From positions 1 to 12,056 of the forward strand of contig JALURJ010000166.1 in the NCBI GenBank assembly GCA_027016915.1: DNA of 12,056 nucleotides. Direction: 5' to 3'. The notes below the pieces were generated by a model. That model saw only the letters and a program-made list of their open reading frames with translations, did no database searches and was not told the origin of the DNA. The position numbers were made by a program, and so were the translations under genes. This DNA is from Desulfurococcales archaeon. Lineage in GTDB: Archaea; Thermoproteota; Thermoprotei_A; Sulfolobales; WAQK01. Each line of letters begins with the position of its first letter. Positions within the stretch are counted from its first letter, which is position 1. Of this stretch, positions 5,965 through 12,056 are shown piece after piece.

Positions 5965-6249
5965 TTGAAGAGGGTTCTGCTCCACATCGAGAAGAGGAGG
6001 GTGAGCCTCCTCAGGACGCGGCCTGTGGAGGAGGAGAGGGAGATGCTGGCCACTGCCATGAGGATACACTACACGGTCTACGGCTCCGAGGGCTCCAAGG
6101 AGGACGAGGGCGTGGAGGACGGTGTCCTCCTGCTCGAGCTTAGAGGCGTCGTCAGGGTATCCCTGGGCCTCACCGAGGCCCTGACATTCGTGGTTGAGGC
6201 GGAGGAAGGAAGGGTTGAGAGGAGGGGCAACCTGCTAGTGGTATCCTAG
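5965..6249 (+). CDS. Hypothetical small protein, 94 residues
   Basis: I do not recognise it. It starts with a strand (KRVLLHIEKRRVSLL), passes through a helix VEEEREMLATAM and a very acidic loop (GSEGSKEDEGVEDG), and ends in two or three strands (VLLLELRGVVRVSLGL, ALTFVVEAEEG, NLLVVS). The topology recalls small alpha/beta dimeric domains such as Pcc1, but no diagnostic motif supports that name. The start is TTG 5965, chosen over GTG 5932 on the strength of the ribosome site; the longer form would have 105 residues. The next gene follows after 5 nt, so the two are almost certainly one operon. Confidence 0.65.
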   Translation: MKRVLLHIEKRRVSLLRTRPVEEEREMLATAMRIHYTVYGSEGSKEDEGVEDGVLLLELRGVVRVSLGLTEALTFVVEAEEGRVERRGNLLVVS

Positions 6250-6254
6250 GCGGG

Positions 6255-6662
6255 GTGGCTGGGTTGGAGCTCGTGGAGGAAAGGTCCTTCAGCCGTTCAG
6301 GCAAGCATGCTGTGCGCCGCCTGGTCCTAGTGGTGTCGAAGGAGGGTGTGAGGGAGCCGGAGGCTACGAGGGTTAGGACGAAGCCCCTCTACGCTAGGGG
6401 CGAAGCCTACCTGTTGAAGGACGTCAAGGTTGGCGAGGGCGAGTACCTTGTGCAGGCCAGCTTCGTGAGGAACATCAAGGGCCACGTGAGGGGCACCATA
6501 GAGGTCTACACGGGCGACGGGGCCCTCGTCTACAGGGCTGTTTACCGGAAGCTGAAGGTTAGGAGGAGCATGGGGGACCCCAAGTACGCCTGGATTGTCC
6601 AGAGGGTTGTTGAGCACCTGAAGCTCCCGGTTAAAAGGATGAATCTGGGTTATGGACGCTGA
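6255..6662 (+). CDS. Hypothetical protein, 135 residues
   Basis: The family is not recognised. The sequence is basic and strand-rich: AVRRLVLVVSKEG, GEAYLLKDVKVGEGEYLVQASF, then GHVRGTIEVYTGDGALVYRAVYRKLKVRR, which resembles a beta-sandwich or a strand meander. It ends in a helix, YAWIVQRVVEHLKLPVKR. No cysteine, signal peptide or membrane segment is seen. The start GTG 6255 lies 5 nt after the preceding stop; a GTG further in (6273) is possible. It is the second gene of a two-gene operon and converges on the MetF-like gene with 3 nt between the stops. Basic character allows nucleic-acid binding, but that is only a suggestion. Confidence 0.68.
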   Translation: MAGLELVEERSFSRSGKHAVRRLVLVVSKEGVREPEATRVRTKPLYARGEAYLLKDVKVGEGEYLVQASFVRNIKGHVRGTIEVYTGDGALVYRAVYRKLKVRRSMGDPKYAWIVQRVVEHLKLPVKRMNLGYGR

Positions 6663-6665
6663 ACC

Positions 6666-7388
6666 CTACCTCTTCGAGACGAGTCTCAAGGTTTCGAGGA
6701 GCCCCTCAAAGTCCAGGGGCACAGAGATCAGGACGCCGTCGGCCAGGCCTTCGAGCTCCTCCACCATGCCGGGCACCCTCTCCACGGGGGCGAAGAGCTG
6801 GGGGTTGAGGTGTCTGAACAGCAGGTCCCGGTTCTTCTCCGTAACAACTACTATGTATGGGTAGACCCGGGCGCCCCTCCTCCTGGCCTCCTGGATCGGG
6901 ACTCGGCTCAGCTGGCTTGGCACGGAGAGCCTTGTGGCAAGGTAGAAGTCGGCCCCTATGCTCATCCTTTCCTCCAGCTCCGAGTCCACCCTGGCCAGGC
7001 TAGCCACGGCGCCCACCCTGAGCCTCGAGTATCTGGGGTCCTCCTTGACGAACTTCACAGCCTCCTCGGTGGTTATCTGGCCCACCGGCTCGCCGCGGAG
7101 CGGCGGGTCTCCCTGGAGCACTACTATTTCGTCGACGCCCAGCAGGATGGCTGCGCCTAGGAGGGACTCAAACCCCGTCCAGCTGACATCGATCAGCCTT
7201 ATGTGGGCGATGGCGTCGACCCCGAAGTGGTACTCAACCATGTGGGCCACGGCTATGGAATGTGCGCCGGGCCTGGCCAGCGGGGCCTCAGGTATATCCA
7301 CGGCGTCTACGAGCCCCCTGAGCCTGCCTATCACGGCGCTGAGCTTCTCCCCGCTCCGGGTGGGGACGACCTCTGCTATAACCCGCAC
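6666..7388 (-). CDS. MetF-like methylenetetrahydrofolate reductase superfamily protein
   Basis: The protein has 240 residues and a TIM-barrel pattern like methylenetetrahydrofolate reductase. IAEVVPTRSG places E6 at the position of the catalytic glutamate in the EFFPP motif. AHIRLIDVSW is the third-strand histidine region, and VLQGDPP (D94) matches the LRGDPP flavin-contact motif. MetF converts methylene-folate or its archaeal analogue to the methyl form using flavin. The protein is shorter than bacterial MetF (about 300 residues), like other archaeal homologues, so the acceptor pterin and electron donor cannot be stated. The start is GTG 7388 with GGAGG at 7402-7398, 9 nt upstream. A TATA-like ATTTATC near 7441-7447 (minus) would give a leader of about 30 nt. 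No folate-pathway neighbour is present. Confidence 0.78.
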   Translation of the reverse strand: MRVIAEVVPTRSGEKLSAVIGRLRGLVDAVDIPEAPLARPGAHSIAVAHMVEYHFGVDAIAHIRLIDVSWTGFESLLGAAILLGVDEIVVLQGDPPLRGEPVGQITTEEAVKFVKEDPRYSRLRVGAVASLARVDSELEERMSIGADFYLATRLSVPSQLSRVPIQEARRRGARVYPYIVVVTEKNRDLLFRHLNPQLFAPVERVPGMVEELEGLADGVLISVPLDFEGLLETLRLVSKR

Positions 7389-7469
7389 ACTGCACGCCCT
7401 CCCCGGGTCTTGGAGGCTGGATCCGGGACCGCATGGGCGTGATAAATGTGTTGCCCTGGGCGGGTGGAG

Positions 7470-7481
7470 GGTTTAAAAACC
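7470..7481. promoter_or_regulatory. Palindromic TATA-like box
   Basis: GGTTTAAAAACC has mirror-complementary arms GGTTT and AAACC. Read rightward, TTTAAAAA would start transcription near 7500, exactly where the GC-rich structured segment begins. Read leftward it gives a T5 tract that could end a minus-strand RNA, or a TATA for the MetF-like gene with a leader of about 60 nt. Confidence 0.4.
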
Positions 7482-7499
7482 ACCGGTAATCACATGATC

Positions 7500-7570
7500 A
7501 TGACGGCGGGGCCCTCGCCCCCGCAACACGCCCGCGTCGCCGGGCGCGGGATGAGCGGGGGTTCCGTCGG
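7500..7570 (+). ncRNA. Candidate structured RNA, core about 70 nt
   Basis: Three nested helices can form in one stem: GACGG (7502-7506) with CCGTC (7564-7568), CCCCCGC (7518-7524) with GCGGGGG (7555-7561), and CCCGCG (7531-7536) with CGCGGG (7545-7550). A competing hairpin GCGGGG/CCCCGC (7506-7524) could switch with the second helix. A TATA-like box sits about 26 nt upstream on the plus strand. The transcript may extend further right. Strand and existence are inferred; no known RNA family is recognised. Confidence 0.35.
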
Positions 7571-7739
7571 GCGGTACCCACCCTTCTCCTCACCCCAGGC
7601 TGGAACAGTTGCTTGCTCCTTGCTAGAAATGGGCAGGTCCCCCGGTCCGTGAATCCCTCATTGCCTGTGTGGGCTCGGCTCCTGGCTTGAGGTCATCCCT
7701 ACGCTTAGAGCTTTGCCCTGAGGGTGGATAAGGGTTTCC

Positions 7740-10013
7740 CTAGGCGACCGGCGCCCCCAGGGGTTCCTCTACCTCGGCCTCAGGGGTGGCGGCGCCCTTC
7801 AAGACCTCCTCCACTAGCTGGAGGGCTGCCTGCCTGGAGAGCACCCGGTTGTTGTTGCCGCAGTAGGGGGAGTAGACGCATCTGGGGCAGCCGTCCTCGC
7901 AGCTACACTGGGCCAGGATCTCCCTGGTGACCCTGTGGGCCTCCTCAAGCCTCCTGTACAGTATTCTTGCCAGGCCGCTGCCTCCGGGGGTGGAGTCGTA
8001 TATCACCACGTGGCCGGAGGGGTAGCTTATGCCTCCGAGGTCCGTCATGCCAGCTCCAGCCACTATCCTGGCAGCGGAGATCACGGTGTGCTCCAGGGCG
8101 TGGATGGCCTCCATGTATCTGAGGGGCCCTATGCCGTGGAGCACGGGGTAGACGGCTATGATAGCCCTAGTCCTGTAGCTCCACGTCACTGGCTCGGGGA
8201 AAAGCACCTTCTCTAGGGGCTTCTCCCCGCCCAAGCTGTAGAGCATGTAGCCGTCGACGCTTATATGGAGACCTGCATCCACGTACGCCACCGGTATGCC
8301 GTCCGCCTCCCTCCTCTCGATCACAGCGACGTCGGCCACGTCCACGGTGTAGAGGGGCCTGGTGTAGAAGGGGTGGTCGTCGGCTATCCGGGCGACGCGG
8401 GCCTCAAGCCTCCTGGGGTCCAGGCTCAGAACCCTGTAGACCCTGCCCCCGTGTAGGTAGACGGCGTCGGGGTGGAGGTCGTAGAGGGCTAGGGGCAGCT
8501 CCCTGGACCCTATAACCTTCCCCGTCCCCTCATCCACTATCTGGACCTGGGGGCCCGCACCCCTGATCGATGAGTGCTCCTTGAAGAACCTGTAGGCCTC
8601 CCTTCTATCAGCAACTATGTAGCGGCCCCTCCTCCTAGCGAAGCCCTCCTCGACGAGCTTCTCGAAGGCCTTCCTCCACCTCTCCGGCAGCGTGTCGGGC
8701 AGGATCCAGATCCTCTCCAGGAGCATGGCGACGGCGTGGATCTTGAGTATCTCCTCGTTGTCGGGTTCGAAGAGTGTGGGTGTCAGGCCGCGCTCGAAGA
8801 ACTCGGACGGCCTTCTCTCATAGTAGGTGTCTATGGGGTCGTCGCCGAGCAGGGTGATGATTAGGCCCGGCCTACCCCTCCTCCCAGCCCTGCCGGCGCG
8901 CTGCAGGTACTTGGTGTAGCTGGGGGGCGGCGCGGCCATGATTATGGCGTCGAGGACCCCTATGTCTATCCCCAGCTCGAGGGTGGGCGTGGCGGCGACG
9001 CCCGGTATCTCGCCTCTGCGTAGACCCTCCTCTATCCTCCTCCTCTCCTCGGCCCTCAGCCCGGCCCTGTGGACCTCTAGGGGGAGGCCGTAGCTCCTCC
9101 TAGCTATCCTGGCCACGACCTCTGCCATCTGCTGGGAGTCCGTGAACACTAAAACCCTCAGGCCCAGGGTGTTGAGCCTGTAGGCCAGGTATGCGACTAG
9201 GGTCCACCTGCTATAACCCCCGGTGGAGAGGAGGACGTGGCACGCCTCTCCCCTCCTCCACTCGGGGCCCCGGACGACGTTTGGCTTGGAGCCGAAGAGG
9301 AGCTCGCCCAGCTCCTCCGGGTTGCCTATCGTGGCCCCGCTGGCCACGTAGACGGGTCTGCGGGGGAGGAAGTGTTCGAGCCGCTCCAGCACGGCCTTCA
9401 CGTGGGAGCCGAGGGCGCCTTCGTAGACGTGGGCCTCGTCCAGCACGACGTACTTGGCCGTGGAGACGAGTCTCCTAAACCTCTTGCTGTACACCAGGCC
9501 CACGTGGATCATGTCGGGGTTTGTTACAAGGATCTGGGGTGGGTGGTGGGCTATCTTCCTCCTCTCCTGCTCAGGGGTGTCGCCGTCGTAGACCGCGGCG
9601 TATAGGCCCAGCACGCCTGGTATTAGGCTGTTGATCCTGGATAGCTGGTCTCTGGCTAGGGCCTTGGTGGGGTACACTACTACGGCCCTGACCCCGGGGC
9701 CGGGTTTCTCCATGATCTCCTGGAGTATGGGTAGGAGGAATGCCTCGGTCTTCCCCGTCCCTGTGCCCGACACTATGATGGTGTCCCTGCCCTCCGCGAT
9801 GCTCCTGTAGGCCTCCCACTGGAACCTGTAGAGCCTCTCTACACCCCTCCTCCCCAGCGCCTCCGCTACAGCTGGGTTGAGCCCAGCCTCCTCCAGGCTT
9901 GGCCCCGGCTCGGGGTCGGGGTGGGTCTCGTGCCTAACATGGACTATCCTGGCACCCCTCCACTCGGCGGCGAGCTTTTTGGCCAGGGTGTCGACGATGC
10001 TGGTACATTCCAT
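7740..10013 (-). CDS. DEAH-box superfamily 2 helicase with C-terminal cysteine cluster (MrfA/Hrq1-like)
   Basis: The 757 residues contain a Q-motif-like YRFQWEAY (62-69), Walker A SGTGTGKT (82-89), DEAH (192-195), motif III SGAT (225-228), motif V TPTLELGIDIG (342-352) and motif VI QRAGRAGRRG (371-380). The C-terminal third has a four-cysteine zinc-type cluster: C703 or C705, C709, C712 and C718. That combination is typical of the DUF1998/MZB group, including bacterial MrfA and fungal Hrq1, which are 3'-5' DNA translocases linked to repair of crosslinked or mitomycin-damaged DNA. A repair role is inferred. The start is ATG 10013, with GGAGG at 10029-10025. An Ala/Glu-rich tail (741-757) follows the last helix. 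It is divergent from the thioredoxin-like gene. Confidence 0.9.
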   Translation of the reverse strand: MECTSIVDTLAKKLAAEWRGARIVHVRHETHPDPEPGPSLEEAGLNPAVAEALGRRGVERLYRFQWEAYRSIAEGRDTIIVSGTGTGKTEAFLLPILQEIMEKPGPGVRAVVVYPTKALARDQLSRINSLIPGVLGLYAAVYDGDTPEQERRKIAHHPPQILVTNPDMIHVGLVYSKRFRRLVSTAKYVVLDEAHVYEGALGSHVKAVLERLEHFLPRRPVYVASGATIGNPEELGELLFGSKPNVVRGPEWRRGEACHVLLSTGGYSRWTLVAYLAYRLNTLGLRVLVFTDSQQMAEVVARIARRSYGLPLEVHRAGLRAEERRRIEEGLRRGEIPGVAATPTLELGIDIGVLDAIIMAAPPPSYTKYLQRAGRAGRRGRPGLIITLLGDDPIDTYYERRPSEFFERGLTPTLFEPDNEEILKIHAVAMLLERIWILPDTLPERWRKAFEKLVEEGFARRRGRYIVADRREAYRFFKEHSSIRGAGPQVQIVDEGTGKVIGSRELPLALYDLHPDAVYLHGGRVYRVLSLDPRRLEARVARIADDHPFYTRPLYTVDVADVAVIERREADGIPVAYVDAGLHISVDGYMLYSLGGEKPLEKVLFPEPVTWSYRTRAIIAVYPVLHGIGPLRYMEAIHALEHTVISAARIVAGAGMTDLGGISYPSGHVVIYDSTPGGSGLARILYRRLEEAHRVTREILAQCSCEDGCPRCVYSPYCGNNNRVLSRQAALQLVEEVLKGAATPEAEVEEPLGAPVA

Positions 10014-10063
10014 ACCCGTCGCGGCCTCCGGGGGCTGGCTTCATGTTGTTTTGGGCTCCGGGC

Positions 10064-10074
10064 ATTTTTATTTA
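10064..10074. promoter_or_regulatory. AT-rich divergent promoter element between helicase and thioredoxin-like genes
   Basis: ATTTTTATTTA is the only AT-rich run in the 112-nt intergenic region. It lies about 56 nt from the helicase ATG (minus) and 57 nt from the ATG at 10126 (plus), so it may supply TATA function in both directions, with leaders of roughly 30 nt. Confidence 0.5.
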
Positions 10075-10125
10075 GTTGGAACATGATCTCTACCCTAAGA
10101 ACTGCCTGCAGGGTGGGGCTAAGGT

Positions 10126-10524
10126 ATGCCTAGGCCTGTTAGGGTGACCATCTACGGACTCTTCCCCACGGTTTACTCGATGTGCGCGCCGTGCTGCGCC
10201 AGGGACTACCTGGCCCTCTGCCGCCCCAGCCATCAAGTTGATCAGCTTGGGGAGTATCCTGAGAAGCTTAGGAGGAACCAGAGGCTCTTAGAGCTCCTAG
10301 CGTTCAGGCTGGGCAGCATCAGGGGTGTTAGGGTGGAGGTTGTGAGTGCTGATAGCCTGAAGGGGGTTCTGCTGGCTGCGAGGTACAGGCTTGGACTAGG
10401 CCCCGCAGTTATAGTTGAAGGCAGGGTGTTTAAAGGGAGGGATCTCGGCTACGGAAAGGTTGTTAGGTATGTTGAGGAGCTGGTTGCCGAAAAGGTTTGG
10501 GGTGCCCGGGCTACCGGGCCCTGA
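10126..10524 (+). CDS. Thioredoxin-fold-like protein with CxxCC motif
   Basis: The protein has 132 residues. A first strand VRVTIYGLF leads to MCAPCC (C20, C23, C24) where thioredoxins carry their CxxC, and a fourth cysteine is C32. After a helix (RRNQRLLELLAFRLG) and a strand (RVEVVSAD) comes GPAVIVEGRVFKG (92-104), with P93 at the position of the thioredoxin cis-proline, then a C-terminal helix. This supports a thiol-disulfide or metal-binding thioredoxin-like fold; the exact family is not recognised. The start is ATG 10126. It converges on the ArsA-family gene, overlapping its 3' end by 14 nt. Partnership with the ATPases is speculative. Confidence 0.72.
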   Translation: MPRPVRVTIYGLFPTVYSMCAPCCARDYLALCRPSHQVDQLGEYPEKLRRNQRLLELLAFRLGSIRGVRVEVVSADSLKGVLLAARYRLGLGPAVIVEGRVFKGRDLGYGKVVRYVEELVAEKVWGARATGP

Positions 10525-11539
10525 TTTCGGGCAGGAAGTCGGGCTCGTACTCTAATAGGTCTTCGGCCACCCTGGCCACCATTTCTACGCCGACGACTTC
10601 TTTGGGGTACATCGGTATGTAGCTGACCACCATGTCTCCCAGGTCCTTCTCGATTATCTCCATGTAGTGTAGCTGCTCCTTGTACTTGTTCCTAATGTAC
10701 TCGGTCACGTCGGGGGCTTCCCCTATGTTGCGCGGGATGATCTGGTTCACTATGACCCCGCCCACGGGTATGTCGTAGGCCCTAACCATCTTTATGAACC
10801 TCTTCACCACAGCTATCGGCAGGGATAACGGAAGGGTTACGAAGAAGAACGCCGTCTCCTCCGAGTTCAGCAGTATCTCCCTCACCCTTGAGAACCTCTC
10901 GTTCATGTCCAGCAGGTCGGCGAGCAGGGGGTCCTTCTTTATCTCCTCCATCACCTTCTCCTTCCTGAAGGAGAGCTGCACCCTTAGGGATAGGGCCTCC
11001 TTCCTGCTCTTGATCATCCTTGCGAGCCAGAGCCCGTAGATCTTGCTGAGCCCGATCAGCCTCACAGCGTTGGCGACGGCGGCTGTGTCGAATATTATCC
11101 TGTCGAAGTTCTGGCCCTGCTCCAGCACTATGTCCATCATCTTGTCGAACATCGCCGACTCCTGGAAGGCCGGGTTGGTTGTGGCTATCTCGACGAAGGG
11201 CTCCGGGTTTAAGGGTATGTCGGCCCACTTGAGGAACTCGCGGAGCCTCCTCGCTATGTTCTCCTTGTACTTCTCCACGACGTCGTCGATCTCCACCTCT
11301 ATGGCGTAGAGGTTCTCCACGCCCTCAACGGGCTTTATGACGCCGCCCGTGAGGTCCTGCATGAACAGGCTTGAGAGAGAGTGTACGGGGTTCAGCGATG
11401 CCAGCAGCGTCTTCTCCCCGTTGGAGGCGAAGTGGTATGCCAGGCCTGCAGCGGCTATGGTCTTCCCTACCCCTCCCTTACCTCCAGTGAACATGTATTT
11501 AAGGCGTGGCTTGTTTTCAAGCACCTCCTTCAGCTTCAC
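10511..11539 (-). CDS. ArsA/Get3-family ATPase paralogue with degenerate switch motifs
   Basis: The 342 residues begin with the deviant Walker A typical of ArsA/Get3, GGKGGVGKT (19-27, with K21 and K26). Switch I, normally DPAH, reads LNPVHSLS here, so the catalytic aspartate (yeast Get3 D57) is N50. The FDTA aspartate D151 remains, but the following PTGH is AVAN. The usual PGxxEA segment is NPAFQESA, and the adenine-side PExM...ETER motif is PLSLPIAVVKR. There is no cysteine at all, so neither the arsenite site of ArsA nor the Get3 zinc CxxC is possible. ATP binding is likely and hydrolysis doubtful (inference). The GTG start has an excellent ribosome site and follows the upstream paralogue by 13 nt. 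Confidence 0.88.
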   Translation of the reverse strand: MKLKEVLENKPRLKYMFTGGKGGVGKTIAAAGLAYHFASNGEKTLLASLNPVHSLSSLFMQDLTGGVIKPVEGVENLYAIEVEIDDVVEKYKENIARRLREFLKWADIPLNPEPFVEIATTNPAFQESAMFDKMMDIVLEQGQNFDRIIFDTAAVANAVRLIGLSKIYGLWLARMIKSRKEALSLRVQLSFRKEKVMEEIKKDPLLADLLDMNERFSRVREILLNSEETAFFFVTLPLSLPIAVVKRFIKMVRAYDIPVGGVIVNQIIPRNIGEAPDVTEYIRNKYKEQLHYMEIIEKDLGDMVVSYIPMYPKEVVGVEMVARVAEDLLEYEPDFLPEIRAR

Positions 11540-11545
11540 GCCGCT

Positions 11546-11554
11546 TCACCTCCT
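11546..11554 (-). promoter_or_regulatory. Strong ribosome binding site coupling the two ArsA genes
   Basis: AGGAGGTGA on the minus strand overlaps the upstream gene's TAG stop and sits 6 nt before the GTG start at 11539. It supports that start and suggests translational coupling in one operon. Confidence 0.7.
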
Positions 11555-12056
11555 AGATCTCGAGTTTGCTCTCCATGAGGTGGTCTGCCACCTTCTCAAG
11601 CATGTCGAACCCCTTCGGCTCCCTGTCGAACGCCGGTATCACGGCTACGATGTAGTCGCCGAACTTCTCCTTGATCTCCCTCAGGTACTCCTGCTGGGCC
11701 ATTATCTGGTTCCTCAGGAACTCCGGTGTGGCGGGGTCGTCGAGCAGCTCCCTGGGGTACACCCTGTTGACCACTATGCCTGACAGCCTTATGCCAAGCT
11801 CCTCGAACATCCTGAGAGCCCTCTCAGTGTCGAGGATGGCCATCTTCTCCGGCACGAGGACCATGAAGAACGCCGTCCTCTTCGAGTCTGTTAGCAGGTC
11901 GGTGAACATGGTCATCTTGTTCTTGATCTCCATTAGCTCGTTGAGGAGGGCGTCCTCCTCGATGGTCTTACCCCTAAGCGTAGCTGCCACGGCCTCGTAC
12001 TTCCTCGCCTCCTCCCTCGCCTCGGTTATCTTCTCGACCCACTTGGTGAGTATCTC
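11553..12056 (-). CDS. ArsA/Get3-family ATPase, C-terminal part (5' end outside the window)
   Basis: The frame is open from the window edge to TAG at 11555-11553, about 167 residues. It holds the family's C-terminal half: a charged helix, NKMTMFTDLLTDSKRTAFFMVLVP, then VPEKMAILDTERALRMFEELG, which is the intact PExM...TER motif near the nucleotide, GIVVNRVYP, and a final AVIPAFDREPKGFDMLEKVADHL. An internal GTG at 11990 is not the start, since homologous sequence continues upstream. No CxxC is seen between VVNRVYP and the end. The P-loop and switch I lie beyond the window. It is the first of two tandem paralogues and shares an operon with the degenerate copy. Confidence 0.87.
   Translation of the reverse strand, partial: EILTKWVEKITEAREEARKYEAVAATLRGKTIEEDALLNELMEIKNKMTMFTDLLTDSKRTAFFMVLVPEKMAILDTERALRMFEELGIRLSGIVVNRVYPRELLDDPATPEFLRNQIMAQQEYLREIKEKFGDYIVAVIPAFDREPKGFDMLEKVADHLMESKLEI

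Larger units (their letters stand above)
7389..7739. other. 351-nt gene-free region between the MetF-like and helicase genes
   Basis: No credible coding frame is seen on either strand. The left part holds the probable MetF-gene promoter and a palindromic AT-rich box (7470-7481). Positions 7501-7580 have 64 G/C of 80 and fold into nested helices. From about 7581 to 7739 the base composition is ordinary, with only short possible pairings such as GGGCA (7631-7635) with TGCCT (7662-7666). Conserved RNase P or SRP RNA motifs were not found. Confidence 0.6.

Noticed and set aside
7500..7740. RNase P RNA or SRP RNA in the gene-free gap
   Set aside because: Neither the GAGGAAAGTC-type RNase P core nor the GGAAGGGAGCA-type SRP helix 8 motif is seen on either strand.
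9237..9605. 122-residue open frame antisense to the helicase
   Set aside because: It lies within conserved helicase motifs of the opposite strand and has no domain or promoter of its own.
1..12056. CRISPR array, insertion sequence, attachment site or replication origin
   Set aside because: No regularly spaced repeats, transposase or integrase motifs, tRNA-linked direct repeats or origin-type repeat clusters were seen.

Overview
The window looks like a chromosomal segment of a hyperthermophilic crenarchaeon, possibly Aeropyrum or another Desulfurococcales-type organism. The pointers are high GC, dense packing, AGG/CTC/GTG-rich codons, many TTG and GTG start codons, TATA-type promoters 35-40 nt ahead of start codons, and archaeal families (geranylgeranyl reductase, Thg1-like enzyme, TRAM protein, ArsA/Get3 ATPases, MrfA-like helicase). 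The species is inferred, not proven.

Layout. At 1-368 is the 3' end of a metallo-beta-lactamase-fold hydrolase. Convergent to it is a VapBC toxin-antitoxin pair (371-1014, minus) with a perfect 14-bp inverted repeat in its promoter. A B12-binding radical SAM enzyme (1077-2393, minus) is divergent from a geranylgeranyl-reductase-family flavoprotein (2470-3528, plus); between them lies one palindromic TATA element flanked by a second perfect inverted repeat. Then come an unrecognised 188-residue protein (3525-4091) and a Thg1-like 3'-5' polymerase (4145-4879), both minus. On the plus strand follow a small TRAM-domain protein (5038-5325) and three small proteins I do not recognise (5417-5788, 5965-6249, 6255-6662). 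A MetF-like TIM barrel (6666-7388, minus) is separated from a large DEAH-box helicase with a C-terminal cysteine cluster (7740-10013, minus) by about 350 nt without a gene; part of that gap is about 80% GC and can fold into nested helices. The window ends with a CxxCC thioredoxin-like protein (10126-10524, plus) convergent to two tandem ArsA/Get3-family ATPase genes (10511-11539, and 11553 to the window edge).

How the genes may work together. Most are housekeeping genes: lipid saturation, tRNA 5'-end repair, RNA binding, one-carbon metabolism, DNA repair. The points that most deserve a second look are: (i) the downstream ArsA paralogue, which has lost the catalytic switch I aspartate (Asn50) and other nucleotide-binding motifs while its tandem partner keeps the motif that can be seen; (ii) the structured GC-rich gap at about 7500-7570; (iii) the radical SAM/GGR pair with a shared symmetric promoter; and (iv) the vapBC operator. 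I found no tRNA, rRNA, CRISPR array or insertion sequence.
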